Notes: generated by a model not told the origin, from the letters alone. 39,304 nt of DNA from Clostridiales bacterium (GCA_004554105.1 SFNW01000004.1:1-39304), one strand, 5' to 3'. Counted from the stretch's first letter, positions 30,424 to 39,110 are shown. Numbers and translations are program-made.

Positions 30424-30772
30424 ACGCCAAGGCTCCCTTCCCGAATATTCATAAAAATATATGAGAAAAGCCGACGCTCTATGCAAAACCGAAAGAGCGC
30501 AGGAAGAGCACAGGGCGGCGGGAAGAGCGCGGGGCTCTGCCCCGCCCCCGCTCAAGGGGCTTTTTTGTAAAAAAGCCCCTTGAGAATCCGCAAAAAACTT
30601 CAAGAATGGGACAGACCGTCGGGGTCGAGGGACGGACCGTCGAGGACGCCGGTCCCTACGGATTTGTGTGCGGGGCGGCGGGAGCAAGCCCCCGCCCTAC
30701 GGTTGGTGCGCAGCCGCGCTTTGTCCCCAGACAGCACTTTGCTCCCGGGGGCGGCGGATTTGGATGCAGAAT
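30424..30772. repeat. Gene-free region with family 2 repeat and GC-rich hairpins
   Basis: This stretch upstream of yabP has no credible gene. A full family 2 element is at 30530-30600 (CGGGGCTCTGCCCCG, CAAGGGGCTTTTTTGTAAAA, AATCCGCAAAAAACTT). Tandem GTCG-GGGTCGAGGGACG-type hairpins ending CCCTACG follow at 30617-30660. Then comes GGCGGGAGCAAGCCCCCG (30677-30694), shared with 25518-25535. A promoter for yabP is not obvious. Confidence 0.65.
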
Positions 30773-30864
30773 CGTCGAAGAACGACGCCGCCGTATACGA
30801 TACGGCAAGTCGCTCCTCGGCGATAGAAAAACGGCACGGAAACCGTGCCGTTTTCGGTCTGCGC
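30773..30864. repeat. Family 3 repeat (copy after the histidine kinase)
   Basis: GATGCAGAATCGTCGAA, a GCCGTAT..ATACGGC hairpin, CGGCGATAGAAAAA, a terminator hairpin AAAACGGCACGG/CCGTGCCGTTTT (30828-30854), and the tail TTTCGGTCTGCGC. It begins 16 bp after the kinase stop and provides its minus-strand terminator. Confidence 0.7.
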
Positions 30865-30879
30865 CAAAGGCGTCGTCCC

Positions 30880-32331
30880 TTATAATTCGAAGTAGAAGGT
30901 GCTGCCTACACCCACCTCACTCGTCACCCCGAAGGGCGCACCGTGTGCGGTCAGGATATTCTTCACAATCGACAGCCCCAGCCCCGTGCCGGTGACCGCC
31001 CGTTTGTGCACCTTGTCCACCTTATAATAGCGGTCGAAGATATAGGGCAGGTTCTCCTTGTCAATGCCCTCGCCGTGGTCGATGACCTCAACCCGCAGTC
31101 TGCCGTCCGCCGCGTCACAGAGGCGGATCATGACGGTCTTGTCGTCGCCCGCGTAGTTGATGGCGTTGTTGACGAGGTTGTAGATGACCTGCAAAATGCG
31201 CTTCTTGTCGCAGTCCGCATAGCGTGCGCCGACGCTCTCATAGACGAAGGTGTAGCCCTTGCCCGCCATCAGCTTGCGATAACGGTCAACCACCTCGACG
31301 AGCAGCGCGTCCATGTCAACGTGCTCGATTTCAACCTTCTGCGTGCCGCTTTGGTACTTCGACAGTTCGACGAGATCGTTTACAAGCGAGGTCAGCCGCG
31401 CCGTCTCGTCCAAAACGACCTGCATATTCTCGGGCGTGTTCTCGCCCTCGATGTCGCGCATCATCTCGCAGTAGCCGGTAATCATGGTCAGCGGCGTGCG
31501 CAAATCATGCGAAATATTTGCAATCAGCTCTTTCTGCATCTTGTCGGTGCGCTGCAGTTCCTCCGCCGTGCGATTGAGCGTGTCGGACAGCTCGACAATC
31601 TCGCGATAGCCGCCGCCGTCAAACTGCACGTCGTATTCGCCCGCGGTGAGCTGCTTTGCCGCGCGGTTGACGTCGGCAATCGGACGCGACAGCCACTTGG
31701 CAAGCGAATTGGCAACAAAACCTGCAATCAGCAGCAGCATGACGGTCACCAGCATCAGCTGCAGCATGAGCGCCCCCTTAATCATATTGACCGGAGAAAT
31801 CGCGCTGTCAAACAGCAGAATCAGCGTGCCGCGCGAGGTTTCCTTGACCGAAGCGTAAAGCAGGCGGTCGCGCACGCTGTAATTCTTGCCGATGAATCCG
31901 CCGTCCGTACCGTTTTGGAATCCGCTCAGCGCGGCGCGATGGAAATAGTCCCCGCCCTTGGACAGCGCGCGCTGATAGAGCTTGTTCAGCATATCGTCGC
32001 TGACATTGTGAATCATGCAGCCGCCGATGTCCGCCGTGGTCACCAGCCTGCCGTCCGCGCCGAAGACGCTGATACAAAGTTCGTTGTTCAGCCCGATGCC
32101 CGCGACATTGCCTATAAAGTTTTCGTCCTCGTTGTCGTAGAGCGCGGCAATCTCGTTCGCCGCCGAAACCATGCGGCTCTTGGTCACCTCATAGTAAAAG
32201 CGGTCGAGGAACAGAATCTGAAAACCCCAGAGCAGCACAATCGCCGCCACCGTAAAGGCGGCAAAACTGGCAAAGAGTTTTGCCCGCATCTGCATGACGC
32301 GGTGCGGGTGTTTTTCGGTCTTATGCTTCAT
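30880..32331 (-). CDS. Membrane sensor histidine kinase
   Basis: This is a 483-residue sensor kinase. TM1 is at about 17-42 and the extracytoplasmic sensor domain at about 43-185, containing FGADGRLVTTADIGG. TM2 is at about 187-208 and is followed by HAMP (LAKWLSRPIADVNRAAKQL). The H-box is NISHDLRTPLTMITGY, the N-box NLVNNAINYA, the G1/F boxes VIDHGEGIDKENLPYIFDRYYK, and G2 GTGLGLSIVKNIL. The start at 32331 overlaps the regulator gene by 11 bp without its own strong ribosome site. Its neighbour HtrA suggests envelope-stress sensing of the CssS kind; the signal is not known. Confidence 0.93.
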   Translation of the reverse strand: MKHKTEKHPHRVMQMRAKLFASFAAFTVAAIVLLWGFQILFLDRFYYEVTKSRMVSAANEIAALYDNEDENFIGNVAGIGLNNELCISVFGADGRLVTTADIGGCMIHNVSDDMLNKLYQRALSKGGDYFHRAALSGFQNGTDGGFIGKNYSVRDRLLYASVKETSRGTLILLFDSAISPVNMIKGALMLQLMLVTVMLLLIAGFVANSLAKWLSRPIADVNRAAKQLTAGEYDVQFDGGGYREIVELSDTLNRTAEELQRTDKMQKELIANISHDLRTPLTMITGYCEMMRDIEGENTPENMQVVLDETARLTSLVNDLVELSKYQSGTQKVEIEHVDMDALLVEVVDRYRKLMAGKGYTFVYESVGARYADCDKKRILQVIYNLVNNAINYAGDDKTVMIRLCDAADGRLRVEVIDHGEGIDKENLPYIFDRYYKVDKVHKRAVTGTGLGLSIVKNILTAHGAPFGVTSEVGVGSTFYFEL

Positions 32332-33007
32332 CGCTGTAGCGGTAGCCTACGCCGCGCAGGGTCACAATGTACGAACTGTAGCGTCCGAGGCTCTTGCGCA
32401 GCAGCTTGACGTGCGTGTCCAGCGTGCGGTCGCCGCCGAAAAAGTCGTAGCCCCAAACCTTGCTGATGAGCGTTTCACGCGAGAGCGCAATATCCCGATT
32501 GCGAATCATGTAAAAGAGAAGATCATATTCTTTCGGCGAAAGTTTGACCTCCTCGCCGTCGACATAGACGCGGCGCGCCGTGAAGTTAACCTCCAGCCCC
32601 TCGCTCTTGTAAATCTCGGCGGCGGGCTGCTCCTCGGTCTGCGGCTTCTGCGCGCGCTTCAGAATCGCCTCCACGCGCAGCATCAGTTCCTTCGGCGAAA
32701 AGGGCTTGACGACATAGTCGTCGATGCCGAGTTCAAAACCGTTGATTTTGTCGTATTCCTCGCCGCGTGCCGACAGCATCAGAATCGGCACGTCGGACTT
32801 TTTGCGAATCTCGCGGCAGGCGGAAAAGCCGTCGAGATTCGGCATCATGATGTCCATAATCACGATGTCGTACTTGTTGTCGCGGCACTTTTCGATTGCC
32901 TGCATACCGTCCTCGGCATAGTCCACCTCGTGCCCCTCGAATTTTGCGTATTTGCCGATGAGTTCGCGGATTTTTTCTTCGTCGTCTACTACAAGTATTT
33001 TGTACAT
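32321..33007 (-). CDS. OmpR/PhoB-family response regulator
   Basis: This is a 228-residue response regulator. The receiver has the acidic pair VVDDEE, the phospho-acceptor in IVIMDIMMPNLDG, Ser/Thr in MLSARGEEYDK and Lys in VVKPFSPKEL. The winged-helix effector is at about 128-228 (LSPKEYDLLFYMIRN, TLDTHVKLLRKSLG, TLRGVGYRYSDE). The ATG at 33007 is chosen, because GAGGG lies seven bases upstream. It is co-transcribed with the kinase. Confidence 0.95.
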   Translation of the reverse strand: MYKILVVDDEEKIRELIGKYAKFEGHEVDYAEDGMQAIEKCRDNKYDIVIMDIMMPNLDGFSACREIRKKSDVPILMLSARGEEYDKINGFELGIDDYVVKPFSPKELMLRVEAILKRAQKPQTEEQPAAEIYKSEGLEVNFTARRVYVDGEEVKLSPKEYDLLFYMIRNRDIALSRETLISKVWGYDFFGGDRTLDTHVKLLRKSLGRYSSYIVTLRGVGYRYSDEA

Positions 33008-33023
33008 CGTTTCCCTCAATCCC

Positions 33024-33057
33024 GAAAATGCCCCGTAAAGCGGGGCATTTTCGTTTT
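33024..33057. terminator. Hairpin between htrA and the response regulator
   Basis: GAAAATGCCCCG, loop TAAAG, CGGGGCATTTTC. It is 12 bp with no mismatch. Its T-run is better on the plus strand (GTTTTATTT). On the minus strand it lies between htrA and the regulator, so it may act as a partial terminator or attenuator. Confidence 0.6.
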
Positions 33058-33062
33058 ATTTG

Positions 33063-34328
33063 TTACTGTATCTCGGTCGAAAGTTCAATCTTGGTCTCGG
33101 CGGGTTTGTCCTCAATCAGAGTGACGTCGATCTCGGCATATTTGCCGGAGCGAATGACCGTAATCGTGACCTTGTCGCCGACCTTATAGCTTTGGAGCGC
33201 GCTCTTCAGCGTCGCGGAGTTTGAAACCTCATAGTCGCCGAAGCGGACGATGCGGTCGCCGTTCTGCAAACCGGTTTCGCCGCCGTCATAGACGTAGATG
33301 CCGTAGGAGTTGACTCTGTAGCGCATCAAATCCATGTAGTCGTCGATTTCGATATACGAAATGCCGATGGCGGGACGACCCGAAACATAGCCGTTGGTCA
33401 TCAGTTCGGTTGCGATGGTATACGCCGTGTTAATCGGAATCGCAAAGCCGAGTCCCTCGATGTCGCTGCCCGCCGCCTTCGCATTGACGATAGCGATAAG
33501 CTCGCCGCGCATATTGAAGAGACCGCCGCCGCTGTTGCCGGGGTTGATTGCCGCGTTGGTCTGCAGGAGCGTCATCGACTGACCGGATACGATAATCTCA
33601 CGGTCAAGCGCACTGATGATGCCGTTGGTCACGCTGCCGCCCAGCGAGCCGAGCGGGTTGCCGACGGCAAGCACCTCGTCGCCGACAGCCAATTTTGTGC
33701 TGTCGCCGAGCGTGGCGCAGGGCAAATCCGTTTCCTCAATCTTGATGACCGCGATGTCCTCCTGCGAGTCGGCGCCGATGAGCTTCGCCTCATATTCGTC
33801 GCCACTGGTCAGTCTGACCGTGATTCTGGTCGCGCCCTCAATGACGTGGTTGTTGGTGATGATATAGCCGTCCGCCGTGATCAGAACGCCGCTGCCCGCG
33901 CCGCTCTGCACATACTGCGAGAAATACGAGCCGTTGACCGTCTGTTCGGTGGTAATCTCAACGACCGAGGGCTTGACCTTTGCCGCAACCTGCGCATAGG
34001 TCATGCCGCCGTCGGACGAAAGCGCCGTATTGGCGGTCTGCGCACCCGGCATCGTGACGACCGGCGTCGAAACCGTCGTCTGCGCGGGCGCTTCGGTCGC
34101 CGTCTCGCCGCCGCCCGCCAGCATTGCGCCGAGCGCGCCGCTGCCTGCGGACAAACCGACGATCAGAAGACCGATTGCAAGGTTTTTAACGACTTTTTTG
34201 CTCTTTTTCTTGTCTTTTTCCACGGGTTTCGGCTCGCCCTCAAAGTGAAGAACAACAGGCTCGCTCGTGTTGCGCTCCGCCTCCTGCGAATAGCTGTTTT
34301 CGGAATTGTTGAATTGATATTCAGCCAT
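33063..34328 (-). CDS. htrA: HtrA/DegP-family membrane serine protease
   Basis: This is a 421-residue envelope protease. CGGAGG lies before the ATG at 34328. A cytoplasmic acidic/basic N-terminus (1-46) is followed by one membrane helix (about 48-70) and a Thr/Pro-rich linker. A trypsin-like domain carries the triad His (NNHVIEG), Asp (SQEDIAVIKI) and Ser (NPGNSGGGLF). A single PDZ domain follows (GISYIEIDDYM, GLQNGDRIVRFGD). All catalytic residues are intact. It degrades misfolded secreted proteins. The two-component genes directly downstream point to stress control like CssRS of Bacillus. Confidence 0.96.
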   Translation of the reverse strand: MAEYQFNNSENSYSQEAERNTSEPVVLHFEGEPKPVEKDKKKSKKVVKNLAIGLLIVGLSAGSGALGAMLAGGGETATEAPAQTTVSTPVVTMPGAQTANTALSSDGGMTYAQVAAKVKPSVVEITTEQTVNGSYFSQYVQSGAGSGVLITADGYIITNNHVIEGATRITVRLTSGDEYEAKLIGADSQEDIAVIKIEETDLPCATLGDSTKLAVGDEVLAVGNPLGSLGGSVTNGIISALDREIIVSGQSMTLLQTNAAINPGNSGGGLFNMRGELIAIVNAKAAGSDIEGLGFAIPINTAYTIATELMTNGYVSGRPAIGISYIEIDDYMDLMRYRVNSYGIYVYDGGETGLQNGDRIVRFGDYEVSNSATLKSALQSYKVGDKVTITVIRSGKYAEIDVTLIEDKPAETKIELSTEIQ

Positions 34329-34360
34329 GATAAGACCTCCGTTTTCCGTTTTGTGCTATC

Positions 34361-34392
34361 AGTATACCCCGCCATTGTGACGATTTTATGAC
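34361..34392 (-). promoter_or_regulatory. htrA promoter with 11-bp-phased direct repeat
   Basis: Minus-strand TATACT (34366-34361) lacks a good -35. In its place are GTCAT (34392-34388) and GTCAC (34381-34377), spaced 11 bp apart, the geometry of OmpR-family sites. Activation by the adjacent regulator is inferred. Confidence 0.45.
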
Positions 34393-34462
34393 CGCGTTTG
34401 GAAATTATACTGAAAATTTTATGCAGTTCAAGCAAGCATTTGATTCTGCACGCGCGATCGGG

Positions 34463-34906
34463 CTATTCTCTTTTATTTTTGAGCATATCAAGGTAGTTTT
34501 GCAGGATAATTTCGGCGGAAAGCGTGTCGACCACGCTTTTGCGCTTTGCGCCGCGCGTATCGGTCAGGTTGAGAATTTGATGCGCCGCCATCGTCGTCAC
34601 CCGCTCGTCGAAAAAGACGATTTCCGCGTCGGTCAGCGGGCGCAAAAGTTCCGCAAACGCGCGGATTTTCTCGGCGCTCGCCCCCTCGCTGCCGTCCATA
34701 TTCTTCGGCATACCGATGACAATAACGCCCGCGCCGCGCGCCGCCGCCGTCTCGGCGACCTTTTGCGCCGTCGCGCGCATACCGCCCTCGCTTACCGTGC
34801 CGATGCCGCCGGCGAGAAAGCGCTTTTCGTCCGACAGCGCAAGCCCCGTGCGCCGGTCTCCGTAATCCACGCCCAGCACGCGCGAAGCATTTTTGTTTTC
34901 AAGCAT
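34463..34906 (-). CDS. ruvX: YqgF/RuvX-family Holliday junction resolvase-like nuclease
   Basis: This is a 147-residue RNase H-fold protein, linked to 16S rRNA 5' maturation and proposed as a resolvase. The start at 34906 (MLENKNASRVLGVDYGDRR) follows AAAGG; an earlier in-frame ATG at 34957 lies in a repeat-like leader. Motifs are LGVDYGDRRTGLALSD with the first catalytic Asp, IVIGMPKNMDGSEG, FFDERVTTMAAH with the Glu, and DTLSAEIILQNYLD with the final Asp. Confidence 0.94.
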   Translation of the reverse strand: MLENKNASRVLGVDYGDRRTGLALSDEKRFLAGGIGTVSEGGMRATAQKVAETAAARGAGVIVIGMPKNMDGSEGASAEKIRAFAELLRPLTDAEIVFFDERVTTMAAHQILNLTDTRGAKRKSVVDTLSAEIILQNYLDMLKNKRE

Positions 34907-34948
34907 AAATATAACCTTTCTTTTGAAATATATCAATCGGAGAAGCAA

Positions 34949-35057
34949 AATGTTCATTCAAGAAGCAAGCGAGACAAGGCGCACCGGAGCCGCCCTCCCG
35001 AAGGCGTAGTTCTCTACGTCGAGCCGCTTTCGAGGAGCAACAAAGTATTGCGGAAAA
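34949..35057. repeat. GC-rich inverted-repeat spacer between queA and ruvX
   Basis: After the queA stop, a spacer contains CGGCTCGACGTAG with CTACGCCTTCGGG and further GC-rich hairpin arms (minus strand). ATGTTCATTC at its far end echoes the last codons of queA (ATGTTCATCGAA). It has weak resemblance to the middle of the family 3 element. No gene is supported. Confidence 0.4.
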
Positions 35058-36119
35058 TTATTCGATGAACATCGCATCTCCGAAACTGAAAAACCGGTAC
35101 CCCTCGCGCACCGCCAGCTTGTACGCCTCGAGCATCTTTTCGCGGTCATAGAACGCGCTGACCAGCATCAAGAGGGTGCTTTCGGGCAGATGAAAATTCG
35201 TAATCAGCGCGTCGGTCATCTTGAAGCGATAGCCCGGATAGATGAAAATGCCTGTATCGTCCGCCATGGGGTGCAGAATCCCGTTTTCGTCCGACGCGCT
35301 CTCCAGCACGCGGCAGGAGGTCGTGCCGACGGCAATCACGCGCCCGCCCGCCGCGCGGCGGCGATTGATTTCGTCCGCGCTTTCGGGGCTGACCGAAAAA
35401 TACTCGCTGTGCATGACATGGTCGCCGACCTTCGACTCCTTGACCGGGCGGAAGGTCCCGAGCCCGACGTGCAGCATGACCGGCACGACGGCGACGCCCT
35501 TTTCGCGAATGCGGTCGAGCAGCTCGGTTGTGAAATGCAGCCCCGCCGTCGGCGCAGCCGCACTGCCCTCCTCCTTGGCGTAGACCGTCTGATAGCGGCT
35601 GCCGTCCTCGAGTTTTTCGGTAATATAGGGCGGCAGCGGCATACTGCCGATTTTGTCAAGCAGCGTGTAAATTTCGGCGCCGCCCGCCGAAAAGGTCACG
35701 ATGCGGTTGCCCTCCTCGACGATGTCAGTGATTTCGCCCGTGAGCAGTCCGTCGCCGAAGATAAACTTCCTGCCGAGCTTCGCCTTTTTGCCCGGACGCA
35801 CCAGCGTCTCCCACGCGCGGTCGCCGCGGCGGCGCAAAAGGAGAAATTCGACCGTGCGGTCGGCTTTTTCCGCGTCGGTTCCGTAAAGCCGCGCGGGAAT
35901 GACCTTGGAATCGTTAATCACCAAAACGTCCTCGGGACGGAGATAGTCAATGATGTCGTAAAAATGCTTATGCGCGATTTCCCCGCTTTTGCGGTCAATC
36001 ACCATCAGCCGCGAGGTGTCGCGCGGCTCTGCGGGGTGCTGCGCGATTTGGCTCTGCGGCAGCTCATAAAAAAAGTCTTCCTTGCAGAGGTCGGTTTTGA
36101 TTCGTTCGTTCTTTACCAT
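35058..36119 (-). CDS. queA: S-adenosylmethionine:tRNA ribosyltransferase-isomerase
   Basis: This is a 353-residue enzyme of queuosine synthesis that transfers the ribosyl moiety of SAM to preQ1-modified tRNA. Motifs are YELPQSQIAQHPAEPRDTSR, DVLVINDSKVIPARLYG, GSAAAPTAGLHFT, VMLHVGLGTFRPVK, HSEYFSV and TNFHLPESTLLMLVSAF. A strong promoter (36168-36196) lies upstream, but the ribosome site (AGCGAG) is weak. Other queuosine genes are not in the window. Confidence 0.97.
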   Translation of the reverse strand: MVKNERIKTDLCKEDFFYELPQSQIAQHPAEPRDTSRLMVIDRKSGEIAHKHFYDIIDYLRPEDVLVINDSKVIPARLYGTDAEKADRTVEFLLLRRRGDRAWETLVRPGKKAKLGRKFIFGDGLLTGEITDIVEEGNRIVTFSAGGAEIYTLLDKIGSMPLPPYITEKLEDGSRYQTVYAKEEGSAAAPTAGLHFTTELLDRIREKGVAVVPVMLHVGLGTFRPVKESKVGDHVMHSEYFSVSPESADEINRRRAAGGRVIAVGTTSCRVLESASDENGILHPMADDTGIFIYPGYRFKMTDALITNFHLPESTLLMLVSAFYDREKMLEAYKLAVREGYRFFSFGDAMFIE

Positions 36120-36167
36120 ATTGCTCGCTTTCGCAAAATTTCCAAACTTTCATAAGATACTACTGGT

Positions 36168-36196
36168 ATTATAATACGGTTTCCGTAGAATTTCAA
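36168..36196 (-). promoter_or_regulatory. Promoter for queA, overlapping a plus-strand -10 for dapA
   Basis: Minus-strand TTGAAA (36196-36191), a 17-bp spacer and TATAAT (36173-36168). The palindromic TATTATAATA also supplies TATAAT on the plus strand (36170-36175) with a weak -35 CTTTCA at 36147-36152, so the divergent promoters share a -10. Confidence 0.75.
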
Positions 36197-36208
36197 GTAG
36201 AGGCTGCT

Positions 36209-37105
36209 ATGAAAGAACATACAACGAATTTTCCGCTCTTTACGGGCGCGGCGACGGCGCTGGCAACGCCGTTTTCGGGCGGAGAGCCCGACCTCGCCGC
36301 GTTTGAAAGCCAGGTCCGCTGGCAAATCGACATGGGCATCGACGCGCTCTGCGTCGCGGGGACGACCGGCGAGGCGGCAACGCTTTCGCGGAGCGAACGC
36401 CGCAAGCTGCTCGCCGCCGCAAAGCCGCTGACCGAGGGCAAAATTCCGCTGATTGCCGGCTGCGGCAGTGCCGACACGAAAACGGCGTGTACGCTCTGCG
36501 AAGACGCCAAAAATCTCGGTGCGGACGCCCTGCTCGTCATTACCCCCTATTGCAACAAGGGCACAAAACAAGGCATTTTGGAGCATTATCGGCGCGTCGC
36601 AGAGGCGGCGGACGGCATACCGATCATCGTCTACAATGTCCCGTCGCGCACCGGCGTCGATTTGACGCTCGAACAGTACAAAGCCCTTGCCGCAATTCCG
36701 AATATCCGCGCGGTCAAGGAGGCGTCGCCGAATATGACAAAAGTCACGCGGCTCTGCGCCGAAACGCCGCTTGCCGTCTACAGCGGCAACGACGACATGA
36801 CTTTGCCGGTCGTGTCGCTCGGCGGAAGCGGTGTCATCTCGGTGCTGTCCAACCTCGCGCCCGCCGCGGTCTCGGCAATGGCGCACGCGGCAGCGGACGG
36901 CGATTTTCAAACGGCGCGGCGATTAGCGCACAAATACGCGCGTCTTGTCTCGCTGCTCTTTGCCGAGACCAATCCCGCGCCGCTGAAATACGCGATGGAG
37001 CTGCTCGGGCTCTGCGCGGGCGAGCTTCGCCTGCCGCTCGCCGAGGTCGACGGCGCGCTCAAGGAAAAAATCCGCGCCGAAATGACCGCCCTCTCCATGC
37101 TGTAG
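36209..37105 (+). CDS. dapA: 4-hydroxy-tetrahydrodipicolinate synthase
   Basis: This is a 298-residue Schiff-base aldolase that condenses pyruvate with aspartate semialdehyde, the first step of lysine/diaminopimelate synthesis. Motifs are ATALATPFSGG, CVAGTTGEAATLS with the pyruvate-binding Thr-Thr, YNVPSRTG with the catalytic Tyr, AVKEASPNM with the Schiff-base Lys, SGNDDMTLPVVSLGGSGVISV and NPAPLKYAM. TAGAGGC precedes the ATG. The related sialate-lyase and KDG-aldolase groups are less likely given SRTGVDL and GTTGEA. It is a single gene with a terminator. Confidence 0.95.
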   Translation: MKEHTTNFPLFTGAATALATPFSGGEPDLAAFESQVRWQIDMGIDALCVAGTTGEAATLSRSERRKLLAAAKPLTEGKIPLIAGCGSADTKTACTLCEDAKNLGADALLVITPYCNKGTKQGILEHYRRVAEAADGIPIIVYNVPSRTGVDLTLEQYKALAAIPNIRAVKEASPNMTKVTRLCAETPLAVYSGNDDMTLPVVSLGGSGVISVLSNLAPAAVSAMAHAAADGDFQTARRLAHKYARLVSLLFAETNPAPLKYAMELLGLCAGELRLPLAEVDGALKEKIRAEMTALSML

Positions 37106-37111
37106 GCATTT

Positions 37112-37155
37112 CGGGAAAAGGCGTCGACCTTTTCGGCGTCTTTTCCCGCTTTTTG
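37112..37155 (+). terminator. Terminator after dapA
   Basis: CGGGAAAAGGCG pairs with CGTCTTTTCCCG (one G-U) around a 13-base loop, followed by CTTTTTG. Confidence 0.8.
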
Positions 37156-37168
37156 TTCATTCTTGCCG

Positions 37169-37197
37169 TTGACACGGACGGCGTTTGCGGATATAAT
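37169..37197 (+). promoter_or_regulatory. Consensus promoter for guaA
   Basis: TTGACA (37169-37174), a 17-bp spacer and TATAAT (37192-37197). The leader is only about 45 nt, too short for a purine riboswitch. Confidence 0.9.
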
Positions 37198-37247
37198 GTA
37201 GGTTGTACTATTATTTCGTTCTTTCGTCGGAAAGGAATTCTTAAACC

Positions 37248-39110
37248 ATGGAAAAACTTGCGATTCTCGACTGCGGCGGTCAGTACACAAAGGTCATCGA
37301 CCGCAAGGTGCGCGAGCTCGGCGTTTATTCGGACATTTTCCCGATGGGCGTCGGCGCGGACAAGCTGATCGGCTATGACGCGATGATTCTCAGCGGCGGT
37401 CCGTCCAGCGTCTGGGCAAGCGGTGCGCCTACCTACGACCCGAACATTTTCTCGCTCGGTATCCCGACGCTCGGCATCTGCTACGGTATGCAGCTCATCA
37501 ACGAGCATTTCGGCGGCATTGTGCGCCCCGAGGTCAAAACCGAGTACGGTCCGACCGAAATCGACATCGTCGCGCCCTGCCCGCTCACCGACGGGCTGGA
37601 TAAAAAGCAGACCGTCCTGATGAGCCACGGCGACGCCGTGCAGAAGCACGCCGACGGCTTTGTCACCTTCGCGGTTACGGGCGATGTGGTCGCCGGTATC
37701 TACAACGCCGAAAAGAAGATTATCGGCGTGCAGTTCCACCCCGAAGTCGACCTTTCCGAGCACGGCGTCGAAATGCTCGAAAACTTCCTGCGCAAGTTCT
37801 GCAATCTGAAAGAGACCTACGCGCTCGAGGACCGCATCGAGACCTCGGTCAAAATGATTCGCGAAAAGGTCGGGAATAACAAGGTCATCGTGCTGGTTTC
37901 GGGCGGCGTCGACAGCGCCGTCACCGCCGCGCTGCTCGTGCGCGCGCTCCCGCCGGAAAACGTCTATGCGATCCACATCGACCACGGCATGATGCGCAAG
38001 AACGAGAGCGACCTCATCTGCGAAAACCTGAAGAAGCTCGGACTTGTCCACATGAAGCGCGTCAACGCCGAAAACGAGTTCTTCAACGGCGCGGTCGACG
38101 ACGGCGACGGCAAGATTATCGGGCCGCTGTCCAAGACGGTCGACCCCGAAAAGAAGCGCAAGATCATCGGCTCGATGTTCATTAAGGTCACCGCCAAGGC
38201 GGCGGAGGAGATCGGCATCGACTTTGAAAACACCTTCCTTGCGCAGGGAACGCTCCGCCCCGACTTAATCGAGAGCGGCAACCCCGACGTCAGCGGCTAC
38301 GCAAACAAGATCAAGACGCATCACAACGACGTCGATATTATCCGCAAATTCCGCGAGCGCGGCAAGATTATCGAGACCAACTGGGACTGGCACAAGGACG
38401 AGGTGCGCCAGGTCGCCCGTATGCTCGGGCTCGATGAGGAGATTGCCTCGCGCCAGCCCTTCCCCGGTCCCGGGCTCGGCGTCCGCATTATCTGCAATGA
38501 TTCGACCGTTGCCTTTACGACCGAGCAGCGCGAACAGCTCGCCGCATTCCTCGGCAGCTATGCCGGCGGCAAATACACCGGCAGAATCGCGCCGATTCGC
38601 AGCGTCGGCGTGCAGGGCGACAACCGCTCGTATAAGAGCCTTGTGATTCTCGGCGGCGGTCTGCCCGCAAACTTTGAGGAGGCGTTTGACGTCGCGCGCG
38701 CGATTCCGAACAACCTGCCCTTCATCAACCGCGTTGCCTACCGCGTCGACAGCACCGACCCGATTTCGGTCTTCTCCTGCTCTCCGATGCACATTTGCCA
38801 TGAGACGGCGGAAATTCTCCGCGAGGCGGACGCCATCGTGACGGGCACCGTGATGAACAAGAAAATCGCACAGTGCTTCGCCGTTCTAATTCCGGTCTCG
38901 ACCGTGCAGGACAAGCCCTATTCGGTCGTCATTCGCGCCGTCGTCACCAGCGACTATATGACAGCCCGCGCCGCCGTCCCCGGCGTCCACTTCGCGCCCG
39001 AGGCACTTACCTCCGCCGCAAAGCAGATCAAGGACAAGCTCGGCGATAAGGTCGATATGGTCCTCTACGACATCACCGGCAAACCCCCGGCAACCATTGA
39101 ATGGGAATAA
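37248..39110 (+). CDS. guaA: GMP synthase (glutamine-hydrolysing), long eukaryote-like form
   Basis: This is a 620-residue enzyme converting XMP to GMP with ATP and glutamine. The class I amidotransferase domain (1-190) has ILDCGGQYTKVIDRKVRELG, ILSGGPSSVW, the nucleophile in GICYGMQL, and HPEVD. The ATP-pyrophosphatase domain has VLVSGGVDSAV (P-loop) and DHGMMRKNESD. The C-terminal part carries IAPIRSVGVQGDNRSYKSL, TSDYMTARAAVPG and the terminal YDITGKPPATIEWE. Typical bacterial GuaA has about 510-525 residues. The extra length is in the dimerisation region after PGPGLGVRI, matching the two-part arrangement of the human enzyme. AAAGGA lies before the ATG. Confidence 0.97.
   Translation: MEKLAILDCGGQYTKVIDRKVRELGVYSDIFPMGVGADKLIGYDAMILSGGPSSVWASGAPTYDPNIFSLGIPTLGICYGMQLINEHFGGIVRPEVKTEYGPTEIDIVAPCPLTDGLDKKQTVLMSHGDAVQKHADGFVTFAVTGDVVAGIYNAEKKIIGVQFHPEVDLSEHGVEMLENFLRKFCNLKETYALEDRIETSVKMIREKVGNNKVIVLVSGGVDSAVTAALLVRALPPENVYAIHIDHGMMRKNESDLICENLKKLGLVHMKRVNAENEFFNGAVDDGDGKIIGPLSKTVDPEKKRKIIGSMFIKVTAKAAEEIGIDFENTFLAQGTLRPDLIESGNPDVSGYANKIKTHHNDVDIIRKFRERGKIIETNWDWHKDEVRQVARMLGLDEEIASRQPFPGPGLGVRIICNDSTVAFTTEQREQLAAFLGSYAGGKYTGRIAPIRSVGVQGDNRSYKSLVILGGGLPANFEEAFDVARAIPNNLPFINRVAYRVDSTDPISVFSCSPMHICHETAEILREADAIVTGTVMNKKIAQCFAVLIPVSTVQDKPYSVVIRAVVTSDYMTARAAVPGVHFAPEALTSAAKQIKDKLGDKVDMVLYDITGKPPATIEWE

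Noticed and set aside
30943..32409. A 488-codon open frame opposite the histidine kinase
   Set aside because: It is a shadow of a clear sensor kinase and has no plausible start signal.
37198..37247. Purine riboswitch before guaA
   Set aside because: Only about 45 nt lie between the predicted transcript start and the start codon, and no aptamer core is seen.
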